Source: Trochalopteron elliotii
Lineage: Eukaryota > Chordata > Aves > Passeriformes > Leiothrichidae
DNA: 64,000 nt
Assembly: GCA_024734555.1 (NCBI GenBank)
Contig: JANPWX010000009.1
Location: forward strand, 2,237,728 to 2,301,727
Direction: 5' to 3'
A program made the translations under genes and the position numbers. A model generated the notes under the pieces. That model was not told where the DNA came from and made no database searches. It saw only the letters and a list, made by a program, of their open reading frames with translations. This document shows positions 51,463-62,285 of this stretch, in pieces (position 1 is the stretch's first letter; each line of letters starts with the position of its first letter).

Positions 51463-54400
51463 AGGCATGACCATTGGTTAATTGGCCATTCTCATTTCCT
51501 AATAATGGAATTGCTCATAGTTAAAATTGTTTATTTGTGTGTACCTTGACAAAGTAACAAGGTACAAACTCAAAAATATTTGCAGTCTCTGCAAGGGTCA
51601 CTGCTGAGTTTTCCCTTTTGTTGATGTTGAGGTGTTAGCTTGCTGCAGCAGCTACAAACTTTATAACTGGGACTGAAAAGGCATATTAAAGCACTGTACT
51701 GTTGTCACACTATTGTAGTTTTGCTCAGTTCTTTGGATGCTGTTGGGCCAAACAAGTGTCCCCACTACAGAGGGCTTGCTGTCTGTCAGAGACATTGAAC
51801 TATGACAGTTCATCTTCACATTGCAATTACAGACCACCACATGGAAAATTAGGTTCTCTGCATTTTTTTCTCCATGTATGTGTTCATTTAGCAGTATATG
51901 TTCATTTATCAGAGTTGTCAGCTGTAGAAGTTTGTTGTGGAAAAATGAAAAATGGTAAGTTATCAAAACATGTTGCAGGATTTTATATGGACTTCCCCCT
52001 CTCCACCAATTTCACACTTCAAGAAAATTATTTTATCAAACACATGATTTTTAAAAAAAATTATTATCTCCACTTACTAAAAATAGTGATTTGACCAGAT
52101 TAAAATATTATGCTGGAACCACTTTGGAAATGGCAGAGCTGAAGTGCAATCTAGACTGTGGATTTGATTTATTCCAGATACAGTGAAGTAAAACCTTGAG
52201 ATCCAGACATTCCTTGTTTTGAATGTTGTTCAAAATCTAGGTCCAGACATGAATCTTGCACTGGAAGGTTGACCAATTTATATATATCTTTGGGGTATAT
52301 TTAACAAGATTTAATTGGACCTAGAAGGTAATGACTGCTTAATATTTTTTGATGAATAGAGAGGAGTTAAAGATTTCCTGGGGATAGTCCTGAGGTCATC
52401 TTGCATTTCACAAATACATCCTGCAAGAAGAGGTTGCAGACTGCCCCATGTGTAATGCAAAATTAATGCTAGCATTGATAAACTCGGTATGTAGTGAGTG
52501 TGTTCAGTAAAAGGTATTCTTTTTCTGTGTCTTGGACAGTTAAACAAGGTGACAGTTTGCTTAATGTAATCTTTCTTGATTTTTTAAAATTTACTTTATT
52601 TTTCTGCAAATTTGAGATAGTAAAGATACAATAATCTGAATTTAAGATGGGGGATATGTTTCAATATATTGCCTCAGTGTACTTTAGCAGCCTGCCATAA
52701 GGTCAAGAATAAAATTCATGGAATAAGGCATATTTTAAGGACTATGCTGAAATGAAAAGCAGTGACTTCTTCCTCTGGGTACTTTCACTACTTTTGCCCT
52801 GATCCACAGCCCAGAAAAGTCTTTCTATTATCTGTGGTTGGCTTGGATTGGGCTCTATCTTAATAATGCCATTATGTCAGCAATAATATTTCAGGAAGCT
52901 GAAAAGGCAGCTTGATAAGGAGGGAGAGAGCAGTCAGGACTTAGAAACTGCTGCCACACAGTAGACTGTTCACACAACATGAGTGTTGTTTAGAAAGTGT
53001 TGAGCACTTTGGAAAAACAGATCTGCTGCAGCACATTGCTTAGGGATACTAAAGTCAAAGAGCATCCAAACATTGTTTTGTGAGCTGCCTTTATTGCAAA
53101 TAGAGTTAATGTTTCATTATGTTTGGAAAAAAGCTATAGAATTACCTTCTGGGCCTCATGGAAAAAGTGAAACAGCAGGAATGTTAGTTGTAACCCCCTT
53201 CTCAGATGCCAGGAAAGAGTCCTTGAGGCTGCCATAACCTAACAAGATATCCTGTTGAGGTCAATAACTTTTTTTTTTCTTCCCTGATCTTTCTACCTCA
53301 GGCAAGGAGAAAGGAACTTAAATTAGTTAGAGCAAATAGAAAACACAAAATGCTGATGCTGGGTTTATTAATTCACATGAAAGTGGGATACACACAGGGA
53401 AAGGCTTGTGTCTTTCCAAGCATGGTTGCACAGAAAAGCCCCCTGCTGTGTGCCTGGGAAATGGGTGGGAGCAGGGTGGTCGTGCCTGGCTGACTCTGCT
53501 CTCGGGAATGCGAGAGGGGCTGGGCTGGGACGAGGGTATGCAGAACTTTACAATGACCCAGACATTATGAACTTCTGCACATTGGGGTATTAAGGATTAC
53601 ATCCCTAAGTGGCTTAGCTTGGAAGGCAGTAAGTATGGGCAAAGAGGGCCTCAGAAACCCCTGGTCCCTGATTCTCTTTTGTCCCTGAGCTGGGAATTAA
53701 GTCCAGCTCTGCTGCCCACCCTGCAACTCAGACTGGAAGTGGGAAAGGATGCCCAGCACACAGCAAGGGGAAGAAGAAATCCCTGGCCACATGATTTTGT
53801 GCAGATGGTCTTGGGCTTCCCACATAATCCTCTGCTTTTGTTTCTTGGGAGAGACCCCACCTCTCCTTTGCCTGAGCGTAAGCTTGCGTAGGAGGCTCAG
53901 TGGGGGAATCTTGCTGATTTAATCATTCCTTACATGTTGTTTGCCTGTGTATGGGACAATTGAGCCTGTAACAATCAATCTTGCATGCTCTCAAATAGGA
54001 AAATGCTACGTATGATCTAAGCTACATGCTGAAATGTGGTTATTGGAAATGAATTTTATGGCTGAATAGGCCAGCATCGTGTTGTCTCTCTGCTTTTTTG
54101 GGCTTTTAGTTAGTTATTTAATCACAATGTCATGCCAGCAGAAGATTTTATGTTTTTCCATTTAGCTTGCTGACTTAATCTTCTGCTTCTGGAAATGTTT
54201 ATATGCAGATGACAAAATAAAGATTTTGTAAGTAAACTGGTAGCTTACTTTTTGATCACGTTAATTGAAAGGCATATCTTTGTAGCATCTCTTTAAAGAA
54301 TAAGAAAGGAATTTCCTGAACTTCTAGTATATGTATAAAGGTAATTAATTTTTGCTGTTTCTTATTCATATTGTGGTTGCTTAAAAACAGAAGTAATAAT

Positions 54401-55189
54401 ATTAATTTGGAAGTGTTCTCCTTCCATTTGTACTTCCATCAAATTGGCAGTTCTCTATAGCTATTGTGTTCCAAATGGTAATCTACCAAATATTTACATG
54501 TCTTCCCTTATAGCTTTTGAATGCATTTGTAAATCTCTTTCTTCTCACACGTGGTCTGTGTTTTGGTAAAAGAGGTCTAATGCAGACATTCCTAATTACT
54601 TCACTAACATTCCTTACGAAGTTTACGTGAGGAGCTCTGTTCACATCTTTGGTTTTGAAGTGATTCCAATTTTTGGAGGCTGTGAAGAAAATAAGACAGT
54701 CCTATTGATTGTAAGACTTGCATTTTTTCCCGTGTTGAGAAAGGCTGGGATTAGGTGAGATAATTGCTGCTGCAAAGCATGTTTGATTGCTCCTAATTGA
54801 CTGAGAAATAATCCATCACAGGTAAAGCTGCTGTTAGTACTAGCATTCCCCTTCATTTCTATGTATATTAGAGGTGGGAATATGTTTGAAAGATCTGGCA
54901 TTTTAACTCTGAGTGTCACTTGTCTATAACCTCTGTGCTGCTACTCTGTTTTGTTGATACCTATCATCTAATCATATGGTAGATGAGAAGAAAAAAATCA
55001 ACAAACAGCTATTTTGCCTCCCCCTAACTTCCCATATGTTGAGATGTTTTCTGCTGCTCACTTAGCATTTGGGCTGCAAACTGTGTGTTTCAATTTTCTG
55101 TTTAACAGATTTTACTTCTCTGCTTAGTTCGGTGGGTGTAGTGCTTAGCAGCAACACATACCCTCTTTGTTCAGGCTGAAGGCTTTAAA
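51463..55189. other. Non-coding stretch, no supported gene
   Basis: No gene is seen. A G+C-richer patch with a few CpG dinucleotides lies at 53440-53900, open in frames on both strands without recognisable products. A T run lies at about 53271-53279. Otherwise this is plain A+T-rich spacer or intron sequence. Confidence 0.6.
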
Positions 55190-55760
55190 AAACATCGAGA
55201 TGATGATAAACTGAGGTGCATATTATTGTGGGAGCTGGCGCCCTCCATCTTTCCTTGTAGGGTGGGGATAACAGAAGCCTCTTGCCTGCTTAACTCGTGT
55301 GATTAAAATGGGACACGTTGTGATGTTCTCCTCAATTAGCATGATCGGCTCCCGGGAAGCAAGGGAACACTGGCTGGGGTGGTTCGCATTTTCCTCTCTA
55401 ATGAGTAGAAAGAGTCTTTTGAGAATTGCTAAATAATTCAGGCCATTAGGAACCTGTCAACTTAAACAATGCCCGCTCTGACCAGAAAAATGGTTGTGAG
55501 CAGTTGGACACCCTGGCAGATGTTGAACTTGCTCTCATTGTTCACTCTGCTTCAGGCAAATAGCTTTGCAGGATTTGTGCATCGTTTGGTTGAGGCAGTG
55601 CGTGTGGGTGTAAGCAACACATGTTAGCCAGACTTCATCTAGCTTTTATACCCCAGTATTTCTTTTAGTTAATTTAATGATATTATAATAAGCTGCTAAT
55701 ATTGCCATTTACCACTTTTAGTATGTTTGCCAGCTAGCTATAATGAGAAACCATAATCAA
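55190..55760. promoter_or_regulatory. Possible conserved non-coding element / enhancer
   Basis: This is the most enhancer-like stretch outside the CpG island. It is non-repetitive and mixes G+C-rich blocks that keep CpGs (for example 'ggctcccgggaag' and 'gtgcatcgtttgg') with A+T-rich blocks full of homeodomain cores ('ctcaattagcatgatc', 'agttaatttaatgatatta', 'ctaataatgcc'-like words). It has no coding frame. Retained CpGs in otherwise CpG-poor DNA would fit a regulatory role. The call is inferred from sequence texture; conservation was not tested. Confidence 0.33.
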
Positions 55761-55764
55761 GACT

Positions 55765-55787
55765 CAAAAAAAAAAAAAAGAAAAAAG
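55765..55787. repeat. Poly-A tract
   Basis: A run of about 14 A followed by G and six more A. A simple repeat directly after the enhancer-like segment. Confidence 0.75.
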
Positions 55788-57485
55788 GTAAACAGCGTCC
55801 CCATCCCAAATTTGAATTCTTTTAATATTCCTTCTGTTATGTTAATTTCTTATTTTGCATTTTGAAGTGCTTCTCTACAAACAGAATGATTAGAGGTATT
55901 GTTAAGCAGAATTTGCTGTATACTCATCTAACCCTAGGATCTGAAACTTCTGGGGAAACATTCATGTCTTGAAATATCCTATAAAATCATACCCATATTC
56001 AGGACTACTTTAGCTGAAATTCATTATGCAACAATCTATTTTATATGCCTTTAGGTTCATGCTATTGAAGTAAACAGTGTTTTGACACATTTTTCTTAGA
56101 AATTTTCCATAGTTATCCTTCTGTAACATTTATTTATATCTGCACATTTTTCTAACTTAATTGATGAACCCATAATCAGTATTCTAAATAAAAATTATAT
56201 AATAATTATTTAATAGATTTGGTTCGAAAACAACCCCTTAAAACTTCCTAGCCCCTGGCAACTATTTGTGCTTCTGTCTTGGATGGATGACAGCAAATAG
56301 TCAATTTTGCACAAGCAATTAGCTGGTCTGTTGGATCAGTTAATGGAATGAGCAATGGTAGTAATGCAATGGGAAATAACGTGTGCTTTGTAAATATTTA
56401 TGTTGTAAGACCTCCTAGTATATCCTTGTGACAAATGACTCCACCTTCAAATATTTTTACATGTTTAATACACAAGTTTTGGGTTTTTTTATTGGGATAT
56501 GTGAAGGCTTCAGTTCTCATTTTGTAACAAAATGTATTCCAAAATCTTTTGCACTCATATTTTAATGAAATTTGTCCAAGGTTTAGATTTTTGTTCCCTC
56601 ATATTAACTGTCCTAAATTGAAAATGTTCTTACATGTATCTATTGCAGTAAAAGAGCTTTTAATTGTAGCTTGGAAGATATAAATATCTATTTAATTAAA
56701 ATTATTTGGCAAACTCAAATTTGTTAGTGTTCATTGGATATTGAAAAAGTATATTGTTTCAGTAGAGTGCTTGTAAAAAAAAAGGCATCAGTTCTGCTCT
56801 AGTGATGTTGGATATAGCAAGTACTGTTAAGGACAGGTTCCAATCTTGATATCAGTGTTTCTCACTTTTTTTTTTTTCAAAAATTCAGCTTTTACTGTTA
56901 GTTCTAAAGAAAAGAACACTGTTAAAAAGTGTGAGCCTTTGAGGTTGTGCAGGGCAAGCCTCTCTGTCGAAGTGGGTACCACTGCTTCTGAGGAAAGCCT
57001 CTGTCTCAGGGGTTAACTCTTGTGAGGAGGGTCTTGTTGGTCTCAGATGTTGCAATGAGAACCCTGTCAAAACAACCCCTCATTTTTATTACTGAGCATG
57101 ACATTATATGGTGCGAGATTGTGGTCTGTTGGGATCAGATGTGTCCTATTGCCCACCCCATCCTGCTCCCTTGCATGATGGAGTAAGAAATGGAGAAATC
57201 CTTGATGCTATGCAGGCGCTGTTCGTCAACAGTGTAAACAGTCATGTGCTATCAGCACTGCTTTGGTCACAAATCCAAAACAGAGCACCATAGGGGTTAC
57301 TGTGAAGAAAATTAGCTCTATCCCATCCAGTCCCAAGTGCAGGATTACTGGTGGATCATTGCATGCCAGGCTTCTTGAATCCAGCATGCTTAGTTGTTGA
57401 AATTGAGGCTGCATAGTTCATCTTTTTTTTTCTCTCCTATCTTGGCATTTCTCAGTAATGCTCATGCCATGTGCCTTGCCTATGA
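55788..57485. other. A+T-rich non-coding stretch
   Basis: No gene is seen. 56160-56220 and 56640-56760 are strongly A+T-rich. A T run lies at about 56867-56877. A plus-strand open stretch at 57108-57293 is unremarkable. Confidence 0.6.
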
Positions 57486-57521
57486 TGTGATCATGCATGT
57501 GATCATGCATGTGATCATGCT
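57486..57521. repeat. Three-unit 12-bp palindromic tandem repeat
   Basis: The 12-mer 'tgtgatcatgca' occurs three times head to tail (57486-57497, 57498-57509, 57510-57521; the last unit ends in T). Each unit holds the palindrome TGATCA, and each junction forms ATGCAT, so both strands look nearly alike and hairpins are possible. Confidence 0.9.
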
Positions 57522-60500
57522 TTATCTTTCTTAATTTAATTATACTGAAAGGAATAAGACAGTAACTAGGGGCACTTCTATTCCCCAGCTATTCTCTGTG
57601 AGACTTGAAAATAGATCATAACCACAAGTAGTAAGCCCTTGTCTACAGCAGTGCTAAAGAGCCATGCAACATAAAAAGAAAGGAAAAATTCCATCTTGCT
57701 TTAAAGATCAAATGTGTTTTATTGCATCCCTTAAATGGCAGTGGATTTTCACTGTTTTGGACACAAGGTGTGTGTGGAGTGTCTGTACAGCAAGCCCCTC
57801 TTCTCTGCTGAGCTGGGCAAGGGAACATTGACTCCACAGGGTGGTGGGGATGGGGAGAATCTCTTTGATCCCTTTCATCACAGCATTTCACAGAGACAAC
57901 AGGAGACTGACAGAAAAGTGGTAGGCACTTAGGGCATTGTAAGTCTCTGTGATAACTAAGGGTATAAAACTGTGCTCATGTGCATCATGTTTTCATTGCG
58001 TAACATCTTTTCTGACCTATAGCCAGAGCTCTTATACTTGTGTTGATGATCTCATTCAGTAAGTGAAATGGCAGCTTTCTGGTGAGCAAGAATGGGCTAA
58101 CACACAGGCTCCTGTTACTCTTTTCTCAAACTCCTCTGAATCAGAATTAAGTAATGAATGACTTCAATCGTTTTTTTGTCATTTTGCATCTGATAAACAT
58201 TTTGAGATGAGACCAGAAAGCTAAGTGTGTGAACACTGGCTTGCAGAAGGTTGAGTTCTCAGAAAATGAACTGATGTCTTTGTGGAAGAATTTAATGTGG
58301 TGTAAGGTTTGCCTTCACCGCTGGTTGAATGGGAGACCACTGTGTTTCTTGTGCAGTTCCGCTTCAAGGCCAAAGTTACCAGGAATGGATCTTAAGTACG
58401 GTTTAATGAGAATATTTCTTTAGCAGATGTTGCATGATTCAGATGTTTCAGCCATGAGATCAGCAAGGCTTTGAAACTCATCTCTGGTTATTATCTTTTT
58501 GACAACAGCATGCAAATTTTTTTTAGCATTAGTTACACTTAGTATAGCATAGCTTCCCAGATTTCTTGGGAGTTCTACTAGAGGTTTCTGATTTGAGAAC
58601 CCAAATTTCCTACTTCAAAATTCTTTAATTCCTACACAGATTCTGTTTCAGAGAGCATGGGAGCCTGTTTTGGATTTCATGGGAAGGTGCTGTACGCATC
58701 TGTGTACTGTAACAATCTGTGGTTAAGCCATGATTGGCAAGACACTGATATCTTTCCACATGTGCCCATCCAGCACCCATGTGTTGAGTATTAGTCGGAG
58801 GACCTTATGAATAAGGGATTTTCACACAGCTCAGCTGCATCAATGTCAGGTGAGCCAGGCAGGAGAGGTCAAGGGGCAAAATGGAGAACTGGCATTTCAG
58901 AAACAGACTGGACTGTGTCTAGGAAAAGATATTTTATAGGCGTGGCATATGTATATGAAAGTAGGCTGACTTTAGGGGGGGAGGCGTGTCATTGTCTCAG
59001 CATAAATGCTGGGGATAGGTGCCTTTTCTGTCTTTTTCTTCATGGATTTCCATTGCTTAGGAAACAAAATTGTGATGACAATGGGATGTCTTGGCACTTT
59101 TGAAGTAAAATCTGAGGTTTTGGAGTGTAAAAATGATATAAAAGGTTTAAATACCTGTCTTTAATTTTAAGGATTCATTTCTCTTCATCTATAAAATTAA
59201 GAGGCTTTAAAACATTTTTATAGATAGAGAGAAATGAATTCTCAAAATTAATATACACAGCTTTGTTTTTAGTTCCATTGTGGACTTCTGTGCACAAATT
59301 GCAGTTTGTTTTTATTGCAAAACAGAGACATTAAGAGCCATTAAACTACCAGAGACATACATTAACACAAGCTAGGAGGGGCTTCGCTTGCTGTACTGAA
59401 ATACCCCTTAATTTCCTGTGTGACCTAGCAGCTCTTTAGAAAATAAGGATAATGGCACCTTTCCCAGCAATGTTGTGATGACATTCATGGAAGATTGGGA
59501 GGTGTGTAAATACTTCTCATAGTAGTAAGAGACTCATCTATTGTTTTCACCATGGGGCTTGCCTACTCCCTGTTGATCTCCAGAGAATATTTCATTATCA
59601 GGTTGTCCCAAGTTGATAATGTCAAGGCAGCTGGTGAGAAAAGGGGGACAAGGTGGATGTGGAGAGTCAGTTTTGGGAGTGTAATAAATAAGGACCCTCA
59701 TGTTGTAACCCACAAGCTAGACTGTACCACATAGGTCAAGTAGAGGTCAGAAAGGCACGCCTTTAACATGCAATGTCTGTGTGCTAAAAGTAATCAGTTA
59801 GGTATACTGGAGGTGAAATTTTGAAAATAAAACTTACTTGGAAATGAACTTGGGGTATCAACTGGAGTCTTAAGACCAAATTTAATGAATGTTGATTGCC
59901 TTGTCATAAAGAGAGGGAATGCATTGATTGAACAGGCTGATAAAAAGTGGAAGGCATGGTGAATACACAAGTAGATTAGAAATAGTGTAGTAAGTAGCTG
60001 AATGACCCCTAGGACTGCAATGATCACATGCAGTGAACTTCAAGAAGAAGAAAGTACAGGATTGAGTGTTTTGCACTAATAGCAGGAATACGTGTTGACA
60101 TTTGAGGGTAACCCTCTGCGAGTAGAAGTGGAAGGGAAAGGACAGCCTTATTACCTGTTACTGAAAGATTGTGAAGCATTAATGTGATTCAGCTGGGTCC
60201 TAGCTTGTGCTGGTCTAGGTATATTTCATTGAGTTAAGGAAGAGTCAGTTTTTTGAAAATGGTGCTGGAGAGACATCTTTGGGAATAGCATTTAGCCTCC
60301 TGAACATTCATCTTTTAAGATAGGTAAATTCAACAGAATAGCTGATGATGAAAGGCTTCTGGACTGGTTGGGTAGTAATTTTATCTAAGAAATCATTTGA
60401 ACATGGTTTTGTTAGCGACCTAAGAGAAGGACTCAAGGAGGAAATGCTGTACTCTGTATGAGAAGGGGGAAAGGACCAGGAGCCAGCTGTTTTCCCCTGA

Positions 60501-61724
60501 GAGAGACCTGGTACTTTGACTTGTGAGCTGTCGTTCCTTCCGTGTTAGTCCTGGGACTTGGATCTGGCCTGTTAGTGAAATAATTGGACCACAGCAATGC
60601 TAAGTGAAAAGAATGTAATTGTACCAGGAACATGAAGAAGATATTAGTCTGCTTTGCACAAAAAGTTTTTACCAGAATAAGCAGATGTGAAGCCCGCAGA
60701 CCTATTTTGAGTTGTAGAATTTAAGAGTATGGGCATAAGTCATGTACTGCTCTATTGGGTTTTACAAAAACTGGCCTATGAAACTCACATACGGAAAACT
60801 TAATGGAGGTCAGTAGAATTCAAGGAAGGATTTGACCTTTGCCATGATGAGAAGAGTGTATTCAGTGATAATATTGTTAACCTGTGAAGTTTGAAAGAGA
60901 TCCAGGTTGTTTTCCAGTGGATGAGTTAGTTATAACTGGGCTTTGGAGATTAAATAGAATTTTGTTCCAAATTACTTCAAAGCTGCTGGGTTCTGGAGTT
61001 TCCTCTATAATGAGTCTCAATAATGGACACAGTGAAACAGGGGTCCACTTTTAGGTGGCAATTCCTCTGTTGCTGTGCAAATCATTATTTCATTTTTGTG
61101 GACCTACTGATTTGGGGCTTTTGTGGGTTTCTAATGCTTTTTATTATAGTGTTCATGTATTTCTTTTCAAATGAACACGTCATCTGCAGTGTAACTTGGC
61201 TGCATTTTCACACTTGGCAGTTGAATGTAACTCTGCAATTTTATTAGAATATTTGAATAAAGGCATTGTTTTTTGGCCGAGTTTGTTCACCAACTGCTGC
61301 TGCAATCAATGAAGTTTTGAGCTTTTCTGGTAATAAAGCAGTTGTTCATGCACCTAGCTACAGATTAATAGCCTAGCTTTGTATGTTGAAACTTGGGTGA
61401 TTCCATTTGCATGTGAAGAGACACATTTTATCCAAGGTCAGTTATTAAAACCCAGTTATTAAAAATGTACTGGGGAAAGTAATTCTTTTCATGGGAGAGT
61501 GTAAATATCTGAGAAAAGAAAGTGACAAGGAAGAGAGCACCAGAGTTTGTGGTTGTATCTGTGATGCTGTTGTGCAGAGTTGTTAAACACAGCTGAGAGC
61601 TGCTCCTAAGAGTGTGTTTTTGTGACTACAGCATTCCTGCTGTGGTTTGAGGAATTACATTTTTGCCGGGGTGCCTCACTCAAGGATGTTAGGGTTACCT
61701 ACTCCCAACTAACAAGCTTAGACG
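57522..61724. other. Non-coding stretch, no supported gene
   Basis: No gene is seen. Scattered short open frames occur on both strands with no recognisable product. Perfect octamers occur at 58510-58517 and 61405-61412, but six in the whole window is close to what chance gives at this composition. A 12-bp direct repeat 'cagttattaaaa' occurs at 61439-61450 and 61453-61464. Confidence 0.6.

Positions 61725-61754
<30 letters not shown>
61725..61754. repeat. Poly-A run of 30
   Basis: Thirty uninterrupted A bases lie about 120 bp before the CpG-dense segment. No retrocopy precedes it. It may be a microsatellite, and poly(dA:dT) of this length is known to disfavour nucleosomes. Its true length may be unreliable because of sequencing slippage. 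Confidence 0.9.
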
Positions 61755-61759
<5 letters not shown>

Positions 61760-61913
61760 GGAGACCCTGGAGCTACCTTCAGGCAGGCAAACGCCTTGCA
61801 ATTCAGCAGATTTCCAAGCAGCTTTCCTGTGGAAGCAGCCTGGAGGCTCAGGAATGTGGGGTCAGACAAGAGCTCAGTCACGGTGTATTCCCCGGCGGCT
61901 GCCCGGCATCGCG

Positions 61914-61927
61914 GCGGGCCGGCCCGC
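61914..61927. promoter_or_regulatory. 14-bp perfect GC palindrome
   Basis: The sequence gcgggccggcccgc is its own reverse complement and is centred on GGCCGGCC. It lies in the densest part of the CpG island. It could be a dimeric factor site or a chance product of GC richness. Confidence 0.5.
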
Positions 61928-61990
61928 ATAATCGTTCCAGGCGGCCCGTGGAAAACCACCCTCTGGTTAAGCCTGCATCCTGCTGTTCCA

Positions 61991-61995
61991 CCAAT
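61991..61995 (+). promoter_or_regulatory. CCAAT box
   Basis: A CCAAT pentamer in the forward direction within 'caccaatgg', inside the CpG-dense segment. NF-Y is the usual binder. It lies about 215 bp before the splice donor, so a start site between the two is plausible. Confidence 0.4.
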
Positions 61996-62118
61996 GGAAA
62001 AAATTGAACGGGAGGAGGGTGTGTAGCCTGCAGACAAAAATACATCCAGCCTCGCGCAGGATCTGTTTTTAGTTCCCGACGGCTGTGCGTTCTGAAGTGT
62101 TAGGCACAGTTTCCTGGC

Positions 62119-62210
62119 ATGCCCAGGGCAGGGAGAGGCTGTGTTGCGTGTCCCTCTTCCCGCGGCAGTCTCGGGGCGGCCGGGAGGCTGCGGGCAGCGC
62201 CCTGGGGAAG
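62119..62210 (+). CDS. Possible first coding exon, start codon to splice donor
   Basis: An ATG at 62119 opens a frame of 30 codons plus two bases that reaches the donor after 62210 without a stop. The peptide starts MPRAGRGCVA and is rich in Gly, Arg, Ala and Ser, as expected from any G+C-rich sequence. G stands at position -3 and C at +4, so the start context is only fair. A short upstream frame (61994-62026, ten codons then a stop) could lie in the 5' leader if transcription starts that far up. The exon may equally be wholly untranslated. No family can be recognised from so short a piece. Confidence 0.2.
62173..62179 (+). promoter_or_regulatory. GC box (Sp1-type)
   Basis: GGGGCGG core inside 'tcggggcggccggg', about 30 bp before the splice donor. 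In CpG-island promoters such boxes may stand close to, or downstream of, the start site. Confidence 0.45.
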
Positions 62211-62216
62211 GTAAGC
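62211..62216 (+). other. Strong 5' splice site
   Basis: GGGGAAG followed by GTAAGC agrees with the donor consensus at the last exon base (G) and the first five intron bases (GTAAG). Its position at the 3' side of the CpG island is where a first exon commonly ends. Confidence 0.55.
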
Positions 62217-62285
62217 GGGACTGGGGACCGGGAGGGAGATGCTAGGGGAGAGCAGTCAGTTCCCTGCTCTCCGGACAGAGCTGGA

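Larger units (their letters stand above)
61875..62285 (+). promoter_or_regulatory. CpG island, probable promoter and first exon
   Basis: About 29 CpG dinucleotides occur in roughly 410 bp by my hand count, against a CpG-poor background everywhere else, with high local G+C. Visible sites are a CCAAT box (61991-61995), a GC box GGGGCGG (62173-62179) and a 14-bp GC palindrome (61914-61927). No TATA box is evident, as usual for CpG-island promoters. A strong splice donor follows 62210, which orients transcription to the plus strand. I infer the 5' end of a gene continuing beyond 64000, or an alternative promoter within a larger gene. The gene cannot be identified from this segment. Confidence 0.7.

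Noticed and set aside
15607..61412. Six perfect POU octamers spread over the window
   Set aside because: With this base composition roughly four are expected by chance on both strands, so the total is not notable. Only their local context was used above.
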